In this document: positions 24,807-32,041 of the stretch, in pieces | Layout: the number at the start of each line of letters is the position of its first letter | Position numbering within the stretch: position 1 is the stretch's first letter | Assembly (NCBI GenBank): GCA_028275165.1 | Contig: JAQCNF010000160.1 | Location: 1-32,041, forward strand | Direction: 5' to 3' | Length of the DNA stretch: 32,041 bases | Origin: Haloquadratum sp. | GTDB taxonomy: Archaea > Halobacteriota > Halobacteria > Halobacteriales > Haloferacaceae | The notes under the pieces: model-generated | The model's input: only the letters and a program-made list of their open reading frames with translations | What the model was told of the DNA's origin: nothing | Databases searched by the model: none | Made by a program: the position numbers and the translations under genes

Positions 24807-26318
24807 ATGGGATACTCTTCGGAGAGTACTGGAATCTATGATAGACACCTATCTAAGCACGACGAGGTAACAGCTCAATCTGAGTTTAGTTCATGGGTCG
24901 ACGGCGAGCAATATACAACGGCAAATAGTCAGCCGATTCAAGACCCGGTCATTGATCAACCAATCGTTGATATCCCGAAGTGCGATGTTCGAGACGTCGA
25001 CCTCGCAGTAGACACTGCATGGACTGCATTCGAAACTCGGTGGGAAGACACAACCGCCAGTGACCGCTCAGCTCGTCTATTTGAGTGGGCAGATACACTC
25101 AAAGATCATCAGGATGAGCTCGTCACTCTGGAGTGTTTGGATTGTGGGAAGCCGCTCTCACAGGCTCGTGGGGAAGTTGAGGGGGCAATTGAGACGATCG
25201 AGTTCTACGCGTCTGTATGCCGGGCACAGCGTGGAAGTGAAATACCAGCTCAAAAAGACCTGCACCTCTACACTACTCAAGAGCCATATGGTGTTGTCGG
25301 ACAAATCGTTCCATGGAATTATCCATTATGGGCAGCCACATGGAAGCTCGGCCCAGCCCTTGCAGCAGGAAATGCATGTATACTGAAACCCTCTCTCGAA
25401 ACACCACTCTCGACGATTCGCGCTGCACAGCTCTCTCAGGGGATTTTCCCTGATGGCGTTCTAAACGTGATCACCGGCTCGGGAAGCGATGTTGGACGGG
25501 CAGTGGCTGAACATGAGGAGGTTCGAAAGGTATCGTTTACAGGTAGTACTCAAGTTGGAAGGAGCGTTATGCACTCGGCCGCTGACCGTGTTGCTCCGGT
25601 CACGATGGAACTTGGAGGAAAGTCGCCATTTATTGTTTTTCCTGATGCTGACTTGGATAAGGTAGTTACAGCAGTTGCTGACGGGATTTTCTATAGTACC
25701 GGTGAAATATGTGATGCGCTCTCAAGAGCGCTTGTTCACGAGTCAATTGTTGATGAGTTCACTTCGCGGTTTGTTGATGCGGCTGAGTCGTACGTGCTCG
25801 GTGACCCACTTTCTGAGGAGACGACGATGGGGCCACTGACTTCACAAAGTCAGTTCAAGACTGTCACTAATTACATTGAAACGGGAAGAAAGGAAGCCAC
25901 ATTGCTTTGCGGTGGGGGGAAGCCCGACAATGCGGCACTTTCTGATGGGTGGTATGTTGAACCAACTGTATTTGCAGAAGTGACGAACGAGATGACAATC
26001 GCTCGGGAGGAAATATTTGGCCCGGTTCAAACAATCATGACGTTTGAAGACTATGACGAAGCGATCGAATTAGCGAACGATACACAATATGGGCTAGCTT
26101 CCGGAATTGGAACCGAAAGCACATCACTTGTACATCAAACAGCAGATGATTTAGATGCCGGGTTAGTATACGTGAACGAGTATGGCCCGATTCTTCCCGA
26201 TGCACCGTATGGTGGATTTAAACAATCTGGCTTCGGAAAAGATCTCGGGCTTGAGGCTCTTGACCATTATCAGCGTCAAAAGAGCGTGTATGTCAATCTT
26301 GATGAACCATCTCTCTGA
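24807..26318 (+). CDS. aldehyde dehydrogenase, betaine-aldehyde-dehydrogenase-like
   Basis: The 503-residue enzyme oxidises an aldehyde to an acid with NAD(P). Family motifs: PYGVVGQIVPWNYPLW (Asn near 170), KPSLETPLS, FTGSTQVGRSVM in the cofactor fold, the general-base Glu in VTMELGGKSPF (about 270), and EEIFGPVQTI. The catalytic Cys sits in STGEICDALSRALVHESI (about 304). Betaine aldehyde dehydrogenases usually read GQICSATSRL here, so Glu replaces Gln two residues before the Cys and Asp-Ala-Leu replaces Ser-Ala-Thr after it. The N-terminus is extended by about 20 residues. The gene is divergent from the iron alcohol dehydrogenase gene, which would supply its aldehyde. The betaine assignment is a working idea. 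Confidence 0.88.
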   Translation: MGYSSESTGIYDRHLSKHDEVTAQSEFSSWVDGEQYTTANSQPIQDPVIDQPIVDIPKCDVRDVDLAVDTAWTAFETRWEDTTASDRSARLFEWADTLKDHQDELVTLECLDCGKPLSQARGEVEGAIETIEFYASVCRAQRGSEIPAQKDLHLYTTQEPYGVVGQIVPWNYPLWAATWKLGPALAAGNACILKPSLETPLSTIRAAQLSQGIFPDGVLNVITGSGSDVGRAVAEHEEVRKVSFTGSTQVGRSVMHSAADRVAPVTMELGGKSPFIVFPDADLDKVVTAVADGIFYSTGEICDALSRALVHESIVDEFTSRFVDAAESYVLGDPLSEETTMGPLTSQSQFKTVTNYIETGRKEATLLCGGGKPDNAALSDGWYVEPTVFAEVTNEMTIAREEIFGPVQTIMTFEDYDEAIELANDTQYGLASGIGTESTSLVHQTADDLDAGLVYVNEYGPILPDAPYGGFKQSGFGKDLGLEALDHYQRQKSVYVNLDEPSL

Positions 26319-26845
26319 ATAGCCTGTCTGAGCCGGTGAGACTGAATCGGGTAGATATTTCACTCAGATAGAGAAGTTCGACTGAACGAAACAATTTGCA
26401 TAATCCGGTATTCTTTTATCTATCTGAATCAACCTCAGTCGGGTACACGCCCAGCAGTTTGTGAATAACTCATAGGAGGCCTGAGGAGACGACTATCGTA
26501 ACGAATGTACTATTGTTAGTTATGCTGCGTTCATCCGACTGAGTATAAAAAATATCATAATCAGAAAATAACACTGTTCGTAGCGGTTCGATTGTGTCAC
26601 ACGAAAGCCGACATCTCGAAATAACGCTGACCATTTGCTTGCAATTAATCTGCCAGTATAGTTAGGATTGATCGCGCGTGCTCACATCCTGCGTGGACTA
26701 TCCGATTTGGACCATTTTAGTTAAGTATGTTATCTCACCTCTGATTCGACTCTGTCTGTGCTATATGAATTATAAATGATAGTTCTTGGTTTATGTAGTA
26801 TTTGTTATCTTTATACGCTCAGCCCCAAATAAAGAACATAGGTGT
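26319..26845. other. 527-base convergent intergenic stretch without a gene
   Basis: It lies between the 3' ends of two convergent genes, so it needs no promoter, yet it is unusually long. It is AT-rich with several T-rich runs near 26545, 26710 and 26800 that may end transcripts. I find no frame with protein-like composition and no RNA or repeat that I can support. Confidence 0.45.
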
Positions 26846-27286
26846 TTAGGAACCCTTATCTCGCCGGGCAACACCACACTTACCCTCACCAACTGACGTT
26901 TCCACATATACGTCCTCGGTCGAAACAGGATTGCCGTCCTCATCTACTGCAACAGTCGTAAATCGGGCCGTTGTTGCTTCCTCTCGCACGCCTTTGACAG
27001 GGTCCTCACGTTCGACTCGGGTGTACACGTCGAGACTAGTTTCACCCGTCTGATAGACAAACGCCTCAACACCTACCACGTCTCCTTCCTGTACCGGTGT
27101 ATGAAAATTCACCTCACTTATGCGTGCGGTAACGCAAGGAGACTCTGCAACGCGCATTGCACTGATCGCCGCGACTTCATCCATGATCTTGACTAGTTCT
27201 CCACCATGTGCGTTCCCGTAATTGTTTGTTTGTGGTGGCTGAATACGCTCTCTTCGATTGACGACGGATTCCTTGAGACTCGTCAT
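26846..27286 (-). CDS. hotdog-fold acyl-CoA thioesterase
   Basis: The 146-residue protein is of the YciA/BFIT type, which releases fatty acids or other acyl groups from CoA. The signature NNYGNAHGGELVKIMDEVAA (about 21-40) carries the hotdog helix with the catalytic-region Asn, His and Asp/Glu residues. VTARISEVNFHTPVQEGDVV follows, as usual, then the strand YTRVEREDP. Start: ATG at 27286 (MTSLKESVVN); a TTG two codons upstream is less likely. The C-terminus (after about 125) is an acidic, Lys-poor tail that ends in a short basic stretch. It is divergent from the S9 peptidase gene with 180 bases between them. The physiological acyl-CoA is not visible. Confidence 0.85.
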   Translation of the reverse strand: MTSLKESVVNRRERIQPPQTNNYGNAHGGELVKIMDEVAAISAMRVAESPCVTARISEVNFHTPVQEGDVVGVEAFVYQTGETSLDVYTRVEREDPVKGVREEATTARFTTVAVDEDGNPVSTEDVYVETSVGEGKCGVARRDKGS

Positions 27287-27466
27287 GACCAATGTGTAAT
27301 TCGGGTGTCAGAGGAATAAATTACCTGCAGTATTGTTTCCGCCCGTCATAACGAGGTTCGAGCTGTTTCGAGTTACTGCCAGCAAATGTCGGTCAGTGAT
27401 ATCGAATCAGTCTTCGGCGCCACTCGAACTCTTTGGGCGACAGTTACAGTGGCCTGTGGATGACAC

Positions 27467-29350
27467 ATGAAAGTAATGAGTAGCATGTCTCAGACTGAGG
27501 ACGTACTTGAGGAACTCGCCGGTCTTCCAACGCTTGCCCATCCGACGGTCTCTCCAGATGGCAATAAAATAGCGATGTACTACGATATTACTGGTCGCAA
27601 CGAACTTCACGTGCTGGATATCGAGTCAGGTGAACGTAAGCAATGGAGCGATGGCGAAGTCCCACGTAATGCTCGTTGGTTCGTGAAATGGGGAGCTGAT
27701 GGTGACTGGGTATACTTCCACTTCGACAAGGATGGAAATGAGCAGAATGACGTCTACAGGATTTCACCTCGTGGTGAGGTGGAGACAGTCATCGAAATGG
27801 ACGGACAGGTCGTTCTCAACGATGTTAGCGAAGATGGTCAAACGCTAATCGTTGGATCAACCCGCGACGGACAAATGAATTTGTATCGTCATCATCTTGA
27901 ATCCAGTCAGACAGAAAAAATCACGTCGTACAACCGGGCGACCGCTAATGCAATCTTGTCTCCCGAGTGTGATCGGCTCGCTTACAGCACCAACGAGCGC
28001 GACAATTTTAATAACCGGGATGTGTATGTAGCGGCCGCTGATGGCTCCAACCCACGGAATTTAGATATTGGAGAAATAGGCGCAGAGTCAACTCCAGTCG
28101 ACTGGGGTCCAGATAATCAGCAGTTACTCATCACCGATAACACTGCAGAGTTCGATCGAATCGGAGTCTACGATCTCAAGACGCATGAACTCAAATGGCT
28201 TGGCGATGACCAGCGTGAAGAATCAGCAGTGGCGTTTACTCCGGATGGCAACCGTGTGATCGGTATTCGAGTCCGAGAGGCAGTATCTGTACCAGTTGTG
28301 TATGATATTGAGAGCAACGAAGCAACAGAGTTTGACCTCCCTGAGGGAGTTGCGAGATTCGGATATGGCGGATCCCCCACTGTCGATGAGGGCAGGGCCG
28401 TGCTTACACACACATCACCAACGACCCGGCCAGACCTCCTCATATACGATTACTCAATTCATGACTCTGAGGTGCTCGTTGAAGCTGTCCATGGAACCTT
28501 TGATTCAAGCGATTTCGTAGACGCTGAGTACCTTCGATTTAACTCGAATGGGATTCCTGAGGCACAACAGACAGCGATCAAACATGATCCATATAAATCG
28601 CTGGACATCGGAGCACTACTGTATGATTCTGGTGAACGTCCGTCACCATTGATTGTCAATCCCCATGGTGGGCCATCAGCCAGAGACACGAAATCCTTCG
28701 ATCTGTACACACAAGTACTCCTCTCTCAGGGATTTTCGGTGCTACAGATTAATTATCGAGGGTCAACTGGGCGCGGTCGTGAGTTTGTTCGGGAACTTCA
28801 CGACGACTGGGGAGGAGCCGAGCAGGGTGATATTATGACCGGTCTTGAGCATGTCAAAGAAACATATGACTGGATTGACGATGACAGAATTGCAGTGTTC
28901 GGTGGTTCATATGGGGGTTACTCCGCATATTGGCAACTCGTTCAGTATCCAGACCAGTACGACGCTGGTGTCGCGTGGATTGGTGTCACAGATCTTGAGG
29001 ATATCTTCAAGAACACGATGCCACACTATCGAACTGAATTAATGGAAAAATACCTCGGCACACCCAGGGAGAACCCAGATATCTATGAGCAGCGATCACC
29101 GGTGACACACATTGAGAATATTGACACACCGATGCTGCTGGTTCACGGTGTCAACGACCGCCGGGTGCCTGTGTCACAGGCACGAATATTTCGTGACGCG
29201 CTGAAACAGGCTGGGTACGAGCAAGGGAGCGATGAGGACTTTGAGTATCAAGAACTCGGTGAAGAAGGACATGGATCTTCGGACCAAGATCAGAAGCTCC
29301 GGATGTTCCGATTGTTAACCGACTTTCTCAATCGACGTCTCAGTATGTGA
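27467..29350 (+). CDS. S9 family prolyl-oligopeptidase/acylaminoacyl-peptidase
   Basis: The 627-residue cytoplasmic peptidase cleaves short peptides. Residues about 20-340 are a TolB/WD40-like beta-propeller with repeats such as PTLAHPTVSPDGNKIAMYYD and VAFTPDGNRVIGI, which filters substrate size. The C-terminal alpha/beta-hydrolase domain holds the triad: Ser 481 in FGGSYGGYSAYW, Asp 564 in GVNDRRVPVS, and His 602 in EEGHGSSDQ. The oxyanion region is NPHGGPSARD (about 398-407), and FSVLQINYRGSTGRGREF is typical. Starts at 27467, 27476 or 27485 are all possible; the last gives MSQTEDVLEELAG, closest to usual haloarchaeal versions. The gene stands alone, and no signal peptide is present. Confidence 0.92.
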   Translation: MKVMSSMSQTEDVLEELAGLPTLAHPTVSPDGNKIAMYYDITGRNELHVLDIESGERKQWSDGEVPRNARWFVKWGADGDWVYFHFDKDGNEQNDVYRISPRGEVETVIEMDGQVVLNDVSEDGQTLIVGSTRDGQMNLYRHHLESSQTEKITSYNRATANAILSPECDRLAYSTNERDNFNNRDVYVAAADGSNPRNLDIGEIGAESTPVDWGPDNQQLLITDNTAEFDRIGVYDLKTHELKWLGDDQREESAVAFTPDGNRVIGIRVREAVSVPVVYDIESNEATEFDLPEGVARFGYGGSPTVDEGRAVLTHTSPTTRPDLLIYDYSIHDSEVLVEAVHGTFDSSDFVDAEYLRFNSNGIPEAQQTAIKHDPYKSLDIGALLYDSGERPSPLIVNPHGGPSARDTKSFDLYTQVLLSQGFSVLQINYRGSTGRGREFVRELHDDWGGAEQGDIMTGLEHVKETYDWIDDDRIAVFGGSYGGYSAYWQLVQYPDQYDAGVAWIGVTDLEDIFKNTMPHYRTELMEKYLGTPRENPDIYEQRSPVTHIENIDTPMLLVHGVNDRRVPVSQARIFRDALKQAGYEQGSDEDFEYQELGEEGHGSSDQDQKLRMFRLLTDFLNRRLSM

Positions 29351-29504
29351 CCTCCTCCGGCGTCTAACAGTTGTTGCAAATACGATTTCTTTATTCAGCT
29401 CACCGCGTGAATTTCTGTCGGGCGATTCACCGTCATTCCTAAGTTGATTCACGAGCGTGATCAGTCCTTTCTCCCTGCATCTTGACACTGTTCGCCGAGG
29501 GGCT

Positions 29505-30064
29505 TCAGCCGCAGTTCTTGCCGCATCGGGAGTATGAGCCGACCCGAATGAGGCCGTTCTTCGCGGTCTCCAGCGGGCGGTTGCCGAGGTATTTCACGAC
29601 CTGACCGTCATCAAATTAACCGTCTCCAGCTGGAAGATCTTACGTTGTTCGAGGATCTTCTTTTGACGGAGTCGGAGATCACCCCGGTCTTCCGCCCACC
29701 ACCACGGCACTGTGGTGTTGTTGGCGTCCGGGTACTCCGACTCCAGGACGAACGGCGTCACGAGTTCGATGAGGTACGTCTCCGCGCCTTTGAGCTGTGA
29801 GTAGTTCAGTTCATCAAGCTCAATTATCTTCGTATCCTTCAGCTGAGCCTCACCGTAGCCGTCGTTACGCTTGCCGCCGAACTGGAGACCATCCAGCACA
29901 TCCTCGCCGAGCGGGAGCACCGTCGGGTCATCGGCGTGCGGGTAGGCGTGAACAATACTAGGGTTTAGACAGTTATTTGGCGATATTCTCGGAGCTGGGT
30001 GGAGTTCCTCAGACGTCGACTGATTCTCCGGAGATGTTGCTGAGTAGAGTCGCCGTGTTTTCAA
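29505..30064 (-). pseudogene. GC-rich frameshifted gene with glycine-rich loops, family unknown
   Basis: The reverse strand carries a coding remnant richer in G and C than its neighbours. Its core reads PHADDPTVLPLGEDVLDGLQ, FGGKRNDGYGEAQLKDTKII, then LKGAETYLIELVTPFVLESE and TTVPWWWAEDRGDLRLRQKK. Near 29615 the frame shifts: one frame ends LETVNLMTVRS, while another continues DGQVVKYLGNRPLETAKNGL, then IRVGSYSRCGKN to a stop at 29505. That continuation clearly belongs to the same gene. The two glycine-rich loops (GGKRNDGYG; VGSYSRCG) are reminiscent of RAMP-superfamily proteins. That is only a resemblance and no Cas gene is nearby. The first 40 residues from the ATG at 30064 look unrelated, so the true 5' end is lost near 29950. 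Confidence 0.6.
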
Positions 30065-30125
30065 CGACTGCTAAACTCGCGGGAATCGCACCATGAGACT
30101 TCAAGCCGAGCGCGGCCCTCAGATT

Positions 30126-30329
30126 TCAACACGTATATGTTTCAAGCGTCTCCTGCTGGGTTTCATCATCGTCCCCAGAAACCGGGGATTTCTGGTGTGC
30201 GAACGAATCGCGGAGCGATTCATTAACGGCTTGAGTCTCTTGTGGGACAGTCAAACGTCGCCCTTTCTCAGTTGAATTATCACCAGTCGTGTATTCTCTT
30301 CTCTGAGAGCTGAATTCGCTGAACTGTTG
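30126..30329 (-). other. coding-like in-frame tail after the stop of the DUF457-type gene
   Basis: Directly after the TGA at 30330-30332 the same frame stays open for 67 codons: QQFSEFSSQRREYTTGDNST, EKGRRLTVPQETQAVNESLR, ending DDDETQQETLETYTC. It is hydrophilic and acidic, as in haloarchaeal coding DNA, and lacks its own start codon. Either the gene was formerly longer and a nonsense mutation split it, or the TGA is sometimes read through. A chance frame is possible. Confidence 0.35.
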
Positions 30330-30806
30330 TCAGCTGAAGTGGTTATACCACTGATGGGGGAACCTGTAATGTATCAGTATGTATGTCCCAATCGCAATTG
30401 AGATAATTTCGACCACTCCAGGAGCACTCGCCGCATAATTAATCCAGTAATCCACTGCAGGTCCGTCAGGTGTCGGGCGTTGTGGGAGTAATGGCCAGAA
30501 ATAATTAATCATAAATTTTGGGTATGCCACCATAAGATCAGCAAGAATATGAGCTCCGTATCCAGGTATGAACGGAGTAAGTCGCCGGAGGCGTGGCAGT
30601 GCAAGTATCATGATTGATACGACGCTAAATGTAAGCACCGAGTGGGCAAGCGTGTGTCCCGTGATGAATGGCCCAATTCGCCACAGCGATTTGTCAATTA
30701 CATCTGGAAGCACTGAAGCGATGAGGCACAACGATAGGTCCCGTCCGTCGTAGTCTTGCAGATGCCCAGCGATTAACGCCAAAGAAAGGTGTCCAAGTGG
30801 AGTCAC
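30330..30806 (-). CDS. membrane-bound metal-dependent hydrolase, DUF457/YdjM type
   Basis: The 158-residue protein has four or five hydrophobic helices and the conserved polar residues of the YdjM/DUF457 family. These are His near the N-terminus (MTPLGHLSLALIAGH), Asp-Asp around ASVLPDVIDKSLW, His-Thr-Leu-Ala-His (GHTLAHSVLTF, about 50), and a later GYGAHILADLMVA (about 82-94). These residues probably bind a metal at the membrane. The family includes regulators of DNA-damage responses in bacteria, but the reaction is not known. The gene ends with TGA, after which an in-frame acidic stretch continues, which might have been part of a longer protein. The short-chain oxidoreductase gene lies divergent 120 bases upstream. 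Confidence 0.8.
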   Translation of the reverse strand: MTPLGHLSLALIAGHLQDYDGRDLSLCLIASVLPDVIDKSLWRIGPFITGHTLAHSVLTFSVVSIMILALPRLRRLTPFIPGYGAHILADLMVAYPKFMINYFWPLLPQRPTPDGPAVDYWINYAASAPGVVEIISIAIGTYILIHYRFPHQWYNHFS

Positions 30807-30929
30807 AGGCGTATGTGGGAGTACGCCTTATTCATTGATGATTTCATCGAACTGTGATAGATAGCCTCGTCAGACAGATGCTCAGAGGACAAAGCATAGA
30901 AATGTGAGAATGTTATTCACAGATAATAC

Positions 30930-31505
30930 ATGCGTGATGTGCTCATTATTGGTGGCGGTGTTGCTGGACTGCAGGCGGGCGTATTCACCGCCAAGGCTGG
31001 ACTTGATACTCTCGTCTTGGATAGTGGAAGCCCATTAGTACATAGCACGGACAAGATTCAGAACCTCCTTACCGAGGAGCGGATTGGAGGCGAAGAGATC
31101 ATTGAAACCGGTCGTGGCCGGGTTCAGGCGTTTGACGGTGATATTGAGGAGGCAACCGTGACACGTCTTGTTCGCGAGAGCACACCTGGACCATTGAGTG
31201 TGACAACAGAGTCCGGCGAGTCACACACCGGAGAGGCTGTGATCATTGCAACTGCGAATGAGTTTGATCTGCTAGCTCCACTCAGTGACGAGATTGAATA
31301 TACGGACGGACCAGAGGGAAAATTCACGATGGAGAAGCATATTCAAACTGATGATTCCAACCGAGCAACTGATAACGTATATGTTGCTGGATTGGCAAAT
31401 ACGTGGGAATATCAGACAGCAGTTGCGATTGGTGATGGTGCAAAAGCTGCTGTTAATCTCATCAGTGACCGCCGAGAAGAGACACACATAGATCACGATT
31501 GGTGA
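30930..31505 (+). CDS. short FAD-dependent oxidoreductase, thioredoxin-reductase-like half
   Basis: The 191-residue protein opens with the FAD loop RDVLIIGGGVAGLQAGVFTA (GGGVAGLQAG), then LDTLVLDSG. It ends with NVYVAGLANTWEYQTAVAIG, DGAKAAVN, the second FAD-contacting motif of thioredoxin reductases. The middle (about 65-130) is much shorter than in full enzymes (about 310 residues). The NAD(P)H domain and redox-active CxxC are absent. This is therefore the FAD domain alone, a form found repeatedly in haloarchaea, which needs an external electron source. Start ATG at 30930. The gene stands alone, followed by 450 bases without a supported gene. Natural short form versus deletion cannot be told here, but the frame is intact. 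Confidence 0.82.
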   Translation: MRDVLIIGGGVAGLQAGVFTAKAGLDTLVLDSGSPLVHSTDKIQNLLTEERIGGEEIIETGRGRVQAFDGDIEEATVTRLVRESTPGPLSVTTESGESHTGEAVIIATANEFDLLAPLSDEIEYTDGPEGKFTMEKHIQTDDSNRATDNVYVAGLANTWEYQTAVAIGDGAKAAVNLISDRREETHIDHDW

Positions 31506-31952
31506 CTGTTGGGCAGTGTATCATCACTGAAGGACAGCTTGGTTGTCGGTTACCTGCTGTTGGGTTTATGATTTTCTTGTGTTTCGCAACTGTGTCTCCG
31601 AAGCCTGCTACAGCACCGTTCACTATCATCTCCTCGCTTCAACGTGTCCTGGATGGACGCCACCTTAGCCTGAAGGCTGAGATTCTTTTGTTGCTGGAAG
31701 ATAGTCTTTGGATTGTATCTGCTGGGATGTTTCCAATGATCTGTTTGAGTTCACTGAACATTGCGGTACTGGACCGTGAGCGATGTTTGGACAGGCGGGG
31801 CTGTGCAGCATTTTCGGGGGAGACACAGTATCGAACGTTGAATCTTCGTATGTGAGAACCGGGATTCAACAGGGGTCATGAGAACATGCTGCAAGAGTGA
31901 ATGACATATCCGATATCGTCAGAATAAGGCTTCTCGAAGGAAATGGCTCTCT
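31506..31952. other. 447-base stretch without a supported gene
   Basis: Two opposed frames (31499-31855 forward, 31639-31869 reverse) lack protein-like composition. I find no RNA gene or repeat up to the mobile-element end at 31953. If the element beyond is active, the bases just left of 31953 would be its flanking target and serve as its guide sequence. Confidence 0.4.
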
Positions 31953-32041
31953 TTGACTTCCTCCCACGACTGAAGTCGTGGGATTCCTCTGTGGGCAACC
32001 CAACCAGTCGGTTACCCCAGCTGTGAACTTGCGGGTTTGCT
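31953..32041 (-). mobile_element. right end of an IS1341-type element, with omegaRNA 3' hairpin
   Basis: Read on the reverse strand, this region ends GGAATCCCACGACTTCAGTC, GTGGGAGGAAGTCAA, a hairpin I recognise as the 3' end of many tnpB-carrying elements. The stem is CCCACGAC (31963-31970) with GTCGTGGG (31975-31982) around TGAA. TTGA at 31953-31956 gives TCAA on the reverse strand, matching the cleavage-site type reported for IS605-family ends. The element's tnpB should lie to the right, beyond the window, on the reverse strand. The hairpin would also be the scaffold end of the guide RNA made from the 3' part of the gene. An active TnpB is not demonstrated. Confidence 0.65.

Noticed and set aside
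31499..31855. 118-codon forward frame after the flavoprotein gene
   Set aside because: The composition is Cys- and Leu-rich without haloarchaeal bias, and it overlaps the end of the preceding gene.
1..32041. CRISPR arrays, tRNA and rRNA genes
   Set aside because: I saw no regularly spaced repeats, no tRNA cloverleaf and no conserved rRNA segments when reading through; this was by eye, not by a covariance search.

Overview
The window looks like the chromosome of a low-GC haloarchaeon, most likely Haloquadratum walsbyi or a close relative. The proteins are acidic. Exported proteins carry twin-arginine lipoprotein signals. Many genes begin with an ATG only about 25 to 30 bases after an AT-rich TATA-like box, as in leaderless archaeal transcripts. 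Base composition is near 50% GC with wide AT-rich spacers, unlike the usual high-GC haloarchaea. The species name is inference; no rRNA, tRNA or CRISPR array is present to anchor it.

Layout. 1-3100: small hypothetical and membrane genes, then a reverse-strand HtrA-type serine protease. 3260-3590: a scar in which the start of an ISH3-family transposase abuts a GC-rich foreign piece. 3900-6350: a large polytopic membrane protein and a hypothetical protein. 6985-8016: a decayed TnpB (IS1341-type) gene with stop codons, frame changes and a missing RuvC-I segment. 8100-10420: a GNAT acetyltransferase, a small conserved-looking protein, and an HflX-derived protein that has lost its P-loop. 10930-17380: five genes on the reverse strand. 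In transcription order these are a Tat lipoprotein, a membrane-anchored spermidine-synthase-like protein, a DUF2617 protein, a pentapeptide-repeat protein fused to a two-helix potassium-type channel, and a beta-solenoid/zinc-ribbon protein.

18278-26318 is the most coherent functional block. It holds an IclR-type regulator, a complete PotDABC-like ABC importer, and a divergently transcribed pair of a type III iron alcohol dehydrogenase and a betaine-aldehyde-dehydrogenase-like enzyme. The alcohol and aldehyde dehydrogenase pair matches the GbsB/GbsA arrangement for choline to glycine betaine, so a choline or amino-alcohol uptake and oxidation locus is the best working idea, though the substrate is inference.

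26846-32041: a hotdog thioesterase, an S9 prolyl-oligopeptidase-type peptidase, a GC-rich pseudogene with glycine-rich loops, a DUF457-type membrane hydrolase with an in-frame coding-like tail after its stop codon, a half-length FAD oxidoreductase, and at the right edge the hairpin end of an IS1341-type element whose tnpB should lie beyond the window.

Regions rich in GC (about 3290-3440, 7000-7650, 10620-10690, 29505-29960) coincide with mobile or foreign relics in an otherwise AT-rich background.
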